A stretch of 64,000 nt of DNA from Fragilaria radians (taxonomy: Eukaryota > Bacillariophyta > Fragilariophyceae > Fragilariales > Fragilariaceae): assembly GCA_900642245.1 (NCBI GenBank), contig CAAAJI010000005.1, positions 416,149 through 480,148 of the forward strand. The letters run 5' to 3'. The first letter of the stretch is position 1; every line of letters begins with the position of its first letter. The position numbers were made by a program, and so were the translations under genes. The notes beneath the pieces were generated by a model, which made no database searches, was not told the DNA's origin, and saw only the letters and a program-made list of their open reading frames with translations. This document shows, one piece after another, positions 11,848-22,086 of this stretch.

Positions 11848-12370
11848 NNNNNNNNNNNNNNNNNNNNNNNNNNNNNNNNNNNNNNNNNNNNNNNNNNNNN
11901 NNNNNNNNNNNNNNNNNNNNNNNNNNNNNNNNNNNNNNNNNNNNNNNNNNNNNNNNNNNNNNNNNNNNNNNNNNNNNNNNNNNNNNNNNNNNNNNNNNNN
12001 NNNNNNNNNNNNNNNNNNNNNNNNNNNNNNNNNNNNNNNNNNNNNNNNNNNNNNNNNNNNNNNNNNNNNNNNNNNNNNNNNNNNNNNNNNNNNNNNNNNN
12101 NNNNNNNNNNNNNNNNNNNNNNNNNNNNNNNNNNNNNNNNNNNNNNNNNNNNNNNNNNNNNNNNNNNNNNNNNNNNNNNNNNNNNNNNNNNNNNNNNNNN
12201 NNNNNNNNNNNNNNNNNNNNNNNNNNNNNNNNNNNNNNNNNNNNNNNNNNNNNNNNNNNNNNNNNNNNNNNNNNNNNNNNNNNNNNNNNNNNNNNNNNNN
12301 NNNNNNNNNNNNNNNNNNNNNNNNNNNNNNNNNNNNNNNNNNNNNNNNNNNNNNNNNNNNNNNNNNNNNN
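11848..12370. other. Assembly gap (523 N)
   Basis: A run of 523 N. The flanks carry short inverted matches: CTAGTAG at 11832-11838 on the left and CTACTAG just right of the gap (12371-12377). The gap lies inside copia-derived DNA, so unresolved repeat sequence is the likely cause. Open frames drawn across it are artefacts. Confidence 0.98.
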
Positions 12371-12889
12371 CTACTAGAGGCATAAAGCTCTCCACTACAA
12401 TATGAGTCAAGATACTAGACCAAGCAAAGGCATCAACCCAAAAACAAGTTGCGAGTCATCAACAACCGATACACGCAATCTTACCTCATACTTATTGATA
12501 TCCACGCATCCGCATCAATGAATAAGTGCAAAACTATTTTATCTACACAATAAAACAGTTGAATTTGCATATCAATATCATAAAAGGGTCACTATCTATA
12601 TCAAACATTGGAACTGTTAGATGGATTATTCAAGACGACCAAGGTTGACCTCACAGATTTGATATCCCCGGAAGTTACCTTTTCACAGACCTTCCAATTT
12701 ACCTCCTAAGTCCCCAACATGTAGCTAAAGAAATCGATAAGAAAAATCATTCTGACTTGGTATGTTGGCGACTACCAAACACTTAAAAATTCATTTGAAC
12801 CCATACTACGCTCGAGACTTAACAAAAAAACTGCAATGTGTTTCATGAACAAGGAATGGGCAACAGTAGCAATAACTTAGCAGAGAATT

Positions 12890-14665
12890 TGGGCGTTAAC
12901 GGAAGCAACTATAATGCAGAAAACGAAAGATTTGCTAACAAACTTATTTATTCAAGACTCCAATGCAAAGGCACAAAGTAATTACATACTGTACAAAGTT
13001 GAACGGAGAATTAGTGACCTACAGGACAGAGCCCAAGCAATGATTATTGATTCTCAAGACATGTGCACTGAATGACTCTGCATTACCATACCAATCTGCC
13101 AATTCAAGAATTGAGGAGTTCCCAAGCGTCAATGTTAGACCAAAATTAGGACATTTTCATCTGCTTGGATGTCCCGCGCGTATACTTACCAACACGCAGG
13201 GGATAGTCATGTCAAAATGGGCCGCCAGGGCCGCGTTGGGATCTATTTGGGCATATCTCCTAAGCATGCAAGATGTATACACTTGAATCTGAACCCAAAC
13301 ACAGGACTTGTATCCCCGCAATATCATTTAAATTTTGAAGTCCTTTCCTTAACAGTACGTAATCTGGTGACAAGATGCTAATTGCAAACGAAGCGTTGCT
13401 TGATCATTGATAGTACCAAGCAAGAGACACCAAGGACTTCTCAACCTGAATTGGATCCCATCAATACAACATAATTGAAGAGGTTAGAAAAGAAATTACA
13501 ACATCATTATGATATAAATGAATCTCAAGAACACAATACATTATCTGCAACGCATATTGACAATAAGGAACTTCAAACTGTCCAACTAGCCCAAGTACCT
13601 ATCGCAACATCATGATTTGGAAGAAAACTCAAGCCAACACAGAGATATATCTGGAATGCCGGCAGCAATTGGTAGAATCCATTGCAACCAAAGACGACCC
13701 AGCATCATACGTAGGGCATGACAGAATGAAATACCTTTATGAATGACCTTGACACTGCGTATCTTCATGAAACACTTTGGGCTCCAGATGTACCTACTTT
13801 CAAGAAAGCCATGTTAGACAAGATTGAACAACATATCAAAAGAAGCAATTGGGAGTCCATGTTAAAGGCAGATATACCACAAGGGACGATTTATACATGC
13901 GTTATGTGCTGTAATGCAAAATTGATAGCCAACAGGTATAAAAGTGGAAAAGCAGGCTCAGTCTTGGAGGTCATTGCATGGAGAGAGGCATACTCTACCA
14001 TAGCACATTCAGCTTGGTATTCTTATGACCAACAATTTCCTTTTTCCTTGCCTTGGATTTTAGCACACCGTTCAAGTTGATTATGTAATGCCCTATATCC
14101 AACCCAGTATTGCCAAACCTACCTATATGAAGCTTCCTCCAGGATTCACATTCAACACATTGGATAGGAGCACCCATTGTCTCAAAGCCATAAACAGCAT
14201 CGATGGTGGCAAGGAATTGGGTCATACTTGGTTCCTACATCTGAAAGGGAGCGTCATGAACCTTGTTTATCACCAGCTATTGGGTAATTATGGACCCATG
14301 CAAAGACACTGTTACCATAAGGCTTAAAGAGATCCAGATGCCATTTGAAGTTGAAATACATGGCAACCTGCATGAACATTTGGGAATCAAAATGGAGAAG
14401 CTACCAGATGGATCACTCCATATGTCTTAACCAATTTTTTGGCAATCCAGGCTACAAACAACAACCACCCTGTCAAATGCATAGAGCAAGTTAATTGCAT
14501 TGTCCGAAGCCACAAGATTCATCAAAGCAGTCACTTACCTCATTGACGAGCTAGGGGACAAGATGTTGATTACATTGTCAAACCTAAGATATTCTGTCGA
14601 ACTTTTGAATATAATGAATCTGCACGACATTGAATAAAGCATATAAACGATGCATCAATACCTTG
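12890..14665 (+). pseudogene. copia pol remnant: integrase tail, RT, RNase H
   Basis: The frame at 13047 gives HFHLLGCPARIL, then a frame change near 13200 gives RQGRVGIYLGISPKHARCIH and NTGLVSPQYHLNFEV, the standard copia integrase C-terminal block. From 13739, FKKAMLDKIEQHIKRSNW is the start of RT. Near 14100, PTYMKLPPGF and then GGKELGHTWFLHLK are the middle of RT. Near 14380, HLGIKMEKLPDGSLHMS is the RT C-terminus. Near 14490, SKLIALSEATRFIKAVTYLI and then FCRTFEYNESARH are the RNase H end. Several frame changes and stops are present. The RT catalytic V-D-D block was not found here. Confidence 0.8.
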
Positions 14666-15351
14666 GAATGATAACATCCTTTATCTTTTTCTGCTTGTTT
14701 TCAAATCACCAATCAGTTATTTTGCTTGAATTAGAACTTTGAAATATCTGAACTTCTTTGGCTTTCATTGGAACGGAGCTAAAAGGTATATCACTTTCCT
14801 TCTGGAGTTCAGACTTTCCTGCCTTGGTAATTGAATTCTAATCTTGCTTGCATAGCTTTCAATGGATTGATTATTTTCATCATTATTCCCTTATTGCATT
14901 TTACTCTTCATGACAAATCCTTTTTCTATAATCCGTAGCCTTAATAATAAGGAAACGTATCAACTGTGAGAGACTCCGTATTCACCTGTGCAGTCTTCAT
15001 TGGAAATGTCGAATATATTCCTTCTAACTGAGATAAATGAAACTACACTATCTTCATTACAGAGTACGTTTTTGTTTCGTTACGACATGTACATCCAGTG
15101 TATCTATAACATTTGGTCTAACGAAGGAAAATCAATCACGAATACGAATACGTTTCATTGCGAAAAAATCGACGTTTAACTCATTCTGAAAGCATAGTTA
15201 AGAAATCTCTAAGAGAAAAACAAAACATATTTAAAGGAAACTTACACATCCGAAACGTCAAAGAGAAGATTAGTCATAATGATAGAACCTTACGGGATTA
15301 CAGACAATTCTCTTCGAAAGTATTTTAGACATAACATATAGATTGAGAAAA
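14666..15351. other. Intergenic, probable HSF upstream region
   Basis: AT-rich, without a recognisable gene. A short frame at 14988-15179 has no family resemblance. It separates the copia RNase H remnant from the second HSF gene and must hold that gene's promoter. Confidence 0.4.
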
Positions 15352-16384
15352 ATGATAAATAGCAATTATCATCCATCTTTGATACTTCTAGGCCAGAGCA
15401 GCTTACGAAATCCAGCTTCTACGACAGCAGAGAATACAGAATCTGTAGATGTGTCTCTTCATTCAACCTCCGACTCAGAATTTAGATTCCGAACCCATCA
15501 GATGAGTACAAACTTAGATACATGTTTTGCTACCTATCCTGAGTCACTATACAGAAACATGCACTCTAATTCACTTCAAAACTATGCAATCGATAAGCCT
15601 ATCGAATCGATGCAGAATGCCTCTTCAAAAGTGTCAACATTCCCAATGAAGCTGCACTACATCCTTTCAAACAAGGATTTGGAAGACATAATTTCTTGGC
15701 TTCCACACGGCCGAAGTTGGAGGATTTTACAACCAAGAATTTTTGAAAGACTTGTGATACCTCTCTACTTTGGTCATGGAAAATACTCGTCCTTCGCTAG
15801 ACAAGTCAATGGCTGGGGTTTTCGCCGCATTACTAATGGTCCAGACTACAACTCGTATTACCACGAGGTAAGTTTTTTCATTATCCTAATGAAAGTAAAT
15901 AATCTGAATCTAATCTATTTTTACGAAGTCATTTGTTCGAGATATGCCACAACTTTGCGCCGGAATGAGGCGACTGAGAAGCAAAGGAGTTGGACGACTA
16001 AAGAGAGACGAGTCTACGCCTAACTTTTACGCTTGGTGTGATAAAATCAGTTTTTCATGTGATGACCGGAAGCCTGCAGAATATGCGTGCAATGACATTA
16101 GCTTCACGCATGGAAAGGACTCACTAGTCAATCCTCGATATGCTGCAAATAATGTATATAGTCTAACCGCTGGCTCGATACCAGTTCTACAGGACCTCTA
16201 TCCAAAGGATGGGGGTCAACGGGACATGACAGTTAACCAGGATTATGCACACATTTACCAACAAAGTGTCGAATCGATGTATAACGTGTTGAAAAATGAA
16301 ACACTTGCCTTATTGAAATCAATTCAACAACAAATGGATACCACGATTCCAATTGGCCTTCATGGATACCCTTGCTATCCATGA
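15352..16384 (+). CDS. Divergent HSF-type transcription factor
   Basis: A second HSF-domain protein, 323 aa, in two exons: 15352-15867 and 15929-16384. The 61-bp intron (15868-15928) starts GTAAGT and ends TTTACGAAG; joining the exons gives the HSF-like run SYYHESFVRDMPQ in frame. The DNA-binding domain lies at about residues 96-195: TFPMKLHYIL, then IISWLPHGRSWRI, then the recognition segment YSSFARQVNGWGFRRITNGP. The last differs from the usual SFxRQLNxYGF by Val and Gly-Trp substitutions. The frame opens at a TTG at 15343; the first ATG is 15352. The C-terminus is short, with a possible helical stretch near residues 295-315. Proximity to transposon debris and the unusual recognition helix suggest a fast-evolving paralogue, but the frame and splice sites are intact. 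Confidence 0.8.
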
Positions 16385-18302
16385 GAAAGGGAATGATTCA
16401 TATGAACTTGCATATCTAATGTTATGGGTCACCTTGAACGATAAGTCTATTTGAAAAAGTTTACTTAAACACTTTTGCTTCATATAATTTTCTATCTTTC
16501 CCGATTTTTGGTTCAAAATCCTGTAAACAAAAAATAGATCAGACCTTCAAAAGAAATCCATTCCAGAATGACTTTAAGGGTTCAGTAAAAGATTTTGAAT
16601 CCGGGCGCAACACGCTTTGTGTAGCAAAAACTTGATACCTGGAATATGCCAAAATATTTATTTGATGACAATTCAAATCTATATGGTATCGTACTCAGAG
16701 CATATCATAATAGGCCTAGCATTCAACCTTATCGAGAGTGGAATTGCGGGATTCCTCAACGCTGCATTTGAATTCCAATACAATACTGTGGCAATAAACT
16801 GCATAAGTGAATTCTTCGGCATTACTAGTCAATTTACAGAGTAAATTCAGTGTTCACCTGATACAGCAGAGCACATCCATAACCAGTTAATTCATAAATA
16901 GACTGATAAAGTCTCACAACCGTTAACTCCTATAGAAGGATCTAATCTTTTGGTTGACTTTTCAAAAAGCCCTTACAAGAGCTGAACGATTCAAATCAAA
17001 AAGAATTCTATCATCATCAGAGCTTCCATTTTTCATCAAAATTGTTAAAAACAATAGATTAAGGTGTTTGAGATTCGGTTGGAATAAAGATCAATGGAAG
17101 CAAAATGAAAAGTGACAAGGAATGATGAAAGACAATCCTGTAAAGCAGCATTTGATAACCTTGGGCAATATATGGTTTGTTCCTGATGAAACGTAGCTTG
17201 ATTGAATTAACAATAGCACTAAAAATGGATGGAGATCTCAGTGAGGAAAGCAGACGAAGATACGATATTTGACAAGACAATTTATTCAAGCAACAAATAA
17301 ATATAAGCAATCGACATAATTTGGCAAAGGGGACTTGCCGTGGCTCCAAACAATCAAAACAGCAAGGAAGTCAATTACTGAAATGAAACCTTTGCCTGTG
17401 AAAGTTGTCAAATTGCAAAGAAAAGCAGAATCAGCAAAGAATTATTAACTAAATGGCAAGCACAATTTTATTTAAAAGGAAAATCTGAATGATCGCAATT
17501 CAGTTGGTTATACTTTTTTGAAATCTACTTAATGAACTATAAGAAGAAAAACATTGAAGTTTTTGACTCAACGGCTAACTCTTATTGAGTAACCACTCAC
17601 AATAGTGACTTTTAAGACTAAATCAAAGCGATCATGAAGTCCAAAATTAGACTTGATTCAAGTTTCAAACAATGCTGAAAGCAGATTTAAAATAGCAACG
17701 ATACATTAGCAAATGCTATTATAGGTGATATTCTCGGGAAGAAACTGTTACTCTTTTTTTAACATCGGTACAAGTTTATGACCATGATGACAAATCTATC
17801 TACAACACGCCAATTTTAACGTATTCTCGAGGGGGCATGTCCGAGATTACTTATTAATTGTATTTACCTAAGCCATGGATTCGTGTACTTACGTTAGAGG
17901 GATTCCTTACAGTTATTCATCCTGTGTATACACGTAATGATGGAAGAGGATGCGTATACGCTCTCTTTATTCTTATCATAACTTTGATATGATAATGAAG
18001 ATTATGCGCAAAACTTATTTAGGTGCATGTAATTTTTGATTTTAATTGGAACGAGTGCATTATGGTCTCACACTAGTAATGTTGTCCGCAACTCGTGCTT
18101 ATTGTGGTTTGTTACAATTGACCAAAAATCGAAACGACCAACAACTCTCGCATTTGTTAGGGTCCATTTATCCTACATGTATCAAGATTAAGTTTCAAGA
18201 AAAGTAAGGTGCTACCATAACCGGAATGTATGATGGAACTAGTACTGCTTTTGAAACGAATATTTGGAACATTAGTTTATATCGCAATAATAACAAAGGC
18301 TT
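16385..18302. other. Intergenic, no gene seen
   Basis: Short frames at 16617-16844 and 17059-17349 (minus) have no family resemblance. Around 17825-18200 the sequence may be a solo LTR (separate entry). Otherwise AT-rich sequence with no identifiable feature. Confidence 0.4.
17826..18170 (+). mobile_element. Possible solo copia LTR
   Basis: TCGAGGGGGCATGTCCGAGA looks like a polypurine tract followed by an LTR beginning TGTCC at 17839. About 100 bp later comes GTATACACGTAATG with GCGTATACGCTCTCTTTATT, plausibly a promoter-like core. The 3' end is not defined; no matching second LTR or target-site duplication was found by eye. Confidence 0.3.
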
Positions 18303-18923
18303 CTAAATTTGTTTGATTTCGGCCTTTTTGAAATGACCAGCAAAGTGCTTGCGCCTCTGCCGAAGTAGCTGTCGCATTAGCGGGTAAAATCCAGCTGGCC
18401 AAAGCATGGCCGCAAGATATAGGTGTCCCCTACCCATTGAGGCCGCTCGAAGGACCATACACATTTCTCCACTGGCACCGAGAGGGAAGAGAATCGGTCC
18501 CACATAATACCGAATTGATTTGGCAAGCTTTGAATCTGTCATTATTCCATCCAGGGCAAAACACCCAAATCTAATAACCTCTCCTAGTGACCAACATCCT
18601 ACCGTGAACAAATGCTGCCATGACGTGCACCCAATCAATGGTGTGACAAGAACCTCCGTACCTGTTCGAACTGAGGCAAATAACAGAACTTGAAGAGGCT
18701 TCGATCTAGTGAATCCGAACAAAGCTGTTACTAGTTCAATCGTAGATATCGCAAGAGATGTGAATAAAGCTGGTCGCAGCTTGTTCTCACAAATATCGCC
18801 GCTTTCCCAAAGGCTGCGGTTGTATAGTAGTAGTATCACCAGCACTCGAAGCCAAGAGAGACAAGTTGCTGTGTTGGTACTTATCAGAACAATACGCTTC
18901 GTGATGGAAGTTGTTGTTGTCAT
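18303..18923 (-). CDS. HACD/PTPLA-family (3-hydroxyacyl-CoA dehydratase-like) protein
   Basis: A multi-pass membrane protein, 206 aa, close in length to yeast Phs1. The family catalyses the third step of very-long-chain fatty acid elongation (3-hydroxyacyl-CoA dehydration) in the ER membrane. Family landmarks: LLLYNRSLWE (residues 31-40), the helix block ISTIELVTALFGFTRSKPLQ (59-78), WSLGEVIRFGCFAL (111-124) and SIRYYVGPILFPLGASGEM (136-154). Family knowledge puts the catalytic Tyr and Glu seven residues apart in YP-x-G-x-x-x-E. Here the Tyr position is Phe146 (codon TTC) and Glu153 is kept. Arg138, eight residues before Phe146, is also kept. This may be a non-catalytic or altered paralogue. 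The start is the first ATG (18923); no intron is needed. Confidence 0.8.
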   Translation of the reverse strand: MTTTTSITKRIVLISTNTATCLSWLRVLVILLLYNRSLWESGDICENKLRPALFTSLAISTIELVTALFGFTRSKPLQVLLFASVRTGTEVLVTPLIGCTSWQHLFTVGCWSLGEVIRFGCFALDGIMTDSKLAKSIRYYVGPILFPLGASGEMCMVLRAASMGRGHLYLAAMLWPAGFYPLMRQLLRQRRKHFAGHFKKAEIKQI

Positions 18924-20905
18924 GATGAGTTTGTGTTTTTCTTAATCTCTTTCAGCAATACCTCAGTCCTTAATGAAGACCCATCACTCGGGACTAAACA
19001 CAGACAGTCCGACAGCATTGTGTTCATAAAAACGGATGGTTGCAATGCAGTAAGCGATGCACTGACACTTCAGTATAACACTCTAATTCACTATGATAAA
19101 GTGACTGTGCTCGTGTAAGCTTAACGGGCTGCCTGATGCAGCCTCCTTGTAATAAAGGCACAATAATTGATGTTTTCTCTAACCACTTGATCACTTTAAG
19201 CTTTTCTTGGATGAATTAGGATTCGGAACACATTAAAACACATCCTATAGTAAGAGTCACTTAAACTAAGATTATTTTTGAGCAAAACGCAATATTTTTT
19301 GTTTTGTGGTTAGTAAAAAACAGCTAAAAAGGAGCAACTAAAAAGCCTCTCATTCCAGGACGTCATAGCATTTGTTTGATGTCACATGCATCCGATATGA
19401 CTTTACAACAACTTTCATATTCATGTGGTATTGACTTTTCCTTTTTTGCGTAAAGTGATGTAAAGGAACCAATCACTTATTTTTCGGGGACAAGACTTAC
19501 AAGATTGCAACGCACGTGCATGCCCGTAACTTCTAATTATGATGAACTTCCGTGACATTTAGTAGGTAGCTAGTTTTGCAGACATAACCATATAGCTCAC
19601 ACCAGATGTGCTTATTTTTTATTGTATTTTATCATATCACTCTGTTTACGAATTCATAAAGATTTGCCATTCATGCCATAAGTTTGAATGTTATCATTTT
19701 TTCTTCTAGTCAATTTTTTTCTTGGATTTATCAGCAAATTCGATTTCATCTCTGTTAATTGCACTTCCACATCGATGTCGCTTGAATAGAAAAGGAGAAA
19801 TAGGCAGCCTCAATAGAATCTTGTTACCAAATCAGACGAATTCGTTCAACAGCAAAGGCGATCTTTCCAACCGAGTGGAATCCCACATACCGCTGAAACT
19901 GATAAAGTCACAGTATGTGATATCTTTGCTGACAATCAAAATCATTTATTTCATCAATCTCACAGAGTTTCGAATGATCGCATTTTTTCTTCTGTATGCA
20001 GTATGATAACTTTTTCCTAATGAGGAGATTGATAGTTTGGTCAATGTGAGAATTTGGATAAGTGTTGCAAGTGTGTATTGCAGATTATTTCATTAGAATT
20101 CAGAACTTCTACCTGCGTGAAAAATATGTGTTCAACAAATTCAATAATAGACAAATAAGGCATCAACTTAATTCATTTATGTAAGCATATCGTTATTTGA
20201 TCTATTCAGTTTCTGGAATGTTGTGTGGTTGCACTTTATTGATGCATAAGATATTGCATCAATTGCTTTCTTGACTATTGAACTGAGAATGGATTTACTC
20301 TCTTGAATTATTTGTGGCACTTCCATATAGTAGCAGCGTGCTTAAGTGAAGCTTCCAAATAAGCAATATTTGGGGGGTTTTCTTAGCATCATGAATTGAA
20401 GGACCATGATTATCGCTTGGTCCTATATTGCCATTACTTCTATGGTATTCCGTTGTCACTTTCATTCTATTGACATCACTACGATAGACAGTAAACATGC
20501 TGCAGAACAGCATTCGCCAAGAATCAAACTGAATCACATGGAACAAGCAAAATACAAAGGAATAATGCGAAAGAATACCTCCAGGAATGTGCTGTTTAAA
20601 TGATCCCACCAAGACTTCAGGCGCATTTATTTTTAACGATTTCAGAATTAGGTTTCAAGGAGATAAACAGAAAGATGAAACTAAAAAAGTATCTCGCCCG
20701 ACACATAATTCAGCGATGTGGTTATCACTATAAAAATATATTTGGAGTGTAGCATAGTTGATTTTTAGTTTAACCAGCAAGGTGTATTAAACCCATGTAC
20801 ACAAAGGTGGTCTATTCTCGCAGGGAAGACTTCCATACGATTGAAAACAATTTACTCGCTCATCACAACTAACATCGGTGAAATTTGAAATCATTCGTAA
20901 TGAAT
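18924..20905. other. Intergenic, no gene seen
   Basis: Two kilobases without a recognisable gene. Frames at 19722-20006 and 20295-20612 (minus) have no family resemblance. The last few hundred bases presumably include the 3' UTR of the Rieske-like gene. Confidence 0.4.
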
Positions 20906-21541
20906 CTAATAGTATTTTCCGTCAGCCTTGCCCTGTGCATCAAGGATACCAGTCCAGTAGCTTGCTTCGAAGTTGGCCTTAGCATTCACATCGACTTGAA
21001 CCTCAACATTTCCCTTTGCTGTCTTGACAGGGAATGTTGGGACACCCACTGGGTCGAAAAGACCTCCAAGAAGCTTTCCGATTCCATTTGGGCACCATGG
21101 TCCAACAACTTCGCCGGTTTTGAGAGAGAACTTGGTTCCCAAAACAGGGTCTGAAATGGTACCATCAGTTCCAACCTTTCCGAATGACAGAGGTTGGTTG
21201 ATGGGTGGGCATTTGTCTCCAAGAGCGTAGACAGATCCCTTAGGGTCGACTGCAATGCAGATTGCAAGTCCTCCGGCAACACCAGAAGTTGCTTTTCCAG
21301 GCTTTGGAAGATCTTGGAGGGGAATGCAAGGAACATAGGTCAACTTAGCAGGGAGAGGCTTCTTCGCACTAAGGGCAGAGGAAGTGAACTGTAATAACAG
21401 AAATCATGATTAAGTAAACTATGTTTTGTTAAAGTTAAGAACATTTCGATTCGATTGTAAATAACTTACCGCTGGCTTCGAGGGAGAACTGGTGAATGCA
21501 GCGGCAGTGGCAGCAAGAACGGCAAAGATGGCGAGCTTCAT
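20906..21541 (-). CDS. Plastid-targeted Rieske-like protein lacking Fe-S ligands
   Basis: 184 aa in two exons: 21470-21541 (24 codons) and 20906-21388, split by an 81-bp GTAAGT...TTACAG intron in phase 0. Exon 1 encodes MKLAIFAVLAATAAA followed by FTSSPSKPA: a signal peptide and a plastid transit start with Phe at the cleavage site, the diatom plastid signature. The mature part resembles a Rieske fold: YVPCIPLQDL, GLAICIAVDPKGSVYALGDK (64-83), CPPINQPLSFG (84-94), GTKFSLKTGEVVGPWCP (108-124). A canonical Rieske site needs C-x-H and C-x2-H; here the first is Cys84-Pro-Pro and the second region has Cys123 without His. The protein contains no histidine, so it cannot hold a classical Rieske [2Fe-2S] cluster. 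Function unknown. Confidence 0.8.
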
Positions 21542-22086
21542 TGTAATATCTAAATGTAACATATATGTGAGATCGAAGCATGCGTCATAGCGTCACATGA
21601 GAACACAGTACAAACAAATGATCTGACGAAAGAAGTAATGACCATTCATCCTAAAGGAAATTTCATTAAAACCTAGGAACATGAAGGCAACCGTTCTATC
21701 TGAAGAGGAATTTCCAAAGTATTCTAGCCAACATAAGAATGCATCGTGAAACACACCTTTTAGGTTCTTAGCAATTGTGCTGATATGTCCAGAAACTTTT
21801 TGAAATACGTAGTAGAGCGTAGATTTCGTCTCGTAGGTAGTATTCCCTGGGGTTACATTGAAACTGGATCTCTTCTACATTCACGATGTACCAGAAACCA
21901 ATTCAAAGCTCAAGTTCAGAGTTTAGGCTCCGCAATAAGGATCGGCACCTACCAAACTTCAATCTATATTCGTCTGTGTGTCGACAGAATTTTTCATGAC
22001 GTCATACGTTCTTCCATTCAACTTGTGAGTTCCAGGTGAAACTACTTGCAATTCTTATGTTTTTTATTTCCACTAACTAGACGACA
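21542..22086. promoter_or_regulatory. Shared divergent promoter region
   Basis: 545 bp between the start codons of two divergently transcribed genes, both with plastid-targeting N-termini. It must contain both 5' UTRs and promoters. The frame at 21785-22039 has no family resemblance. I saw no defined operator or TATA element that I could assign to either gene. Confidence 0.5.

Larger units (their letters stand above)
9381..14665 (+). mobile_element. Degraded Ty1/copia retrotransposon (Gag to RNase H)
   Basis: Copia polyprotein remnants run in order on the plus strand: Gag core (about 9920-10000), zinc knuckle (10136-10177), integrase core (10254-10661), an acidic hinge (about 11100-11270), integrase C-terminal region (about 12890-13370), reverse transcriptase (13739-14430) and RNase H (about 14480-14660). 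Every domain is interrupted by stops or frame changes. The second zinc knuckle is homologous to the one at 4617 and shares the downstream INKAH motif, so both copies come from the same family. A 523-base N run sits inside the element. No protease was recognised. A purine-run/TGT boundary at 10725-10740 lies within the element, so this may be two nested or adjacent copies rather than one. Confidence 0.75.

Noticed and set aside
11684..12410. Open frames on both strands across the N run
   Set aside because: They are mostly unknown bases; no supported coding content.
16617..17349. Hydrophobic short frames (16617-16844 plus, 17059-17349 minus)
   Set aside because: No start context, no domain, typical random frames in AT-rich DNA.
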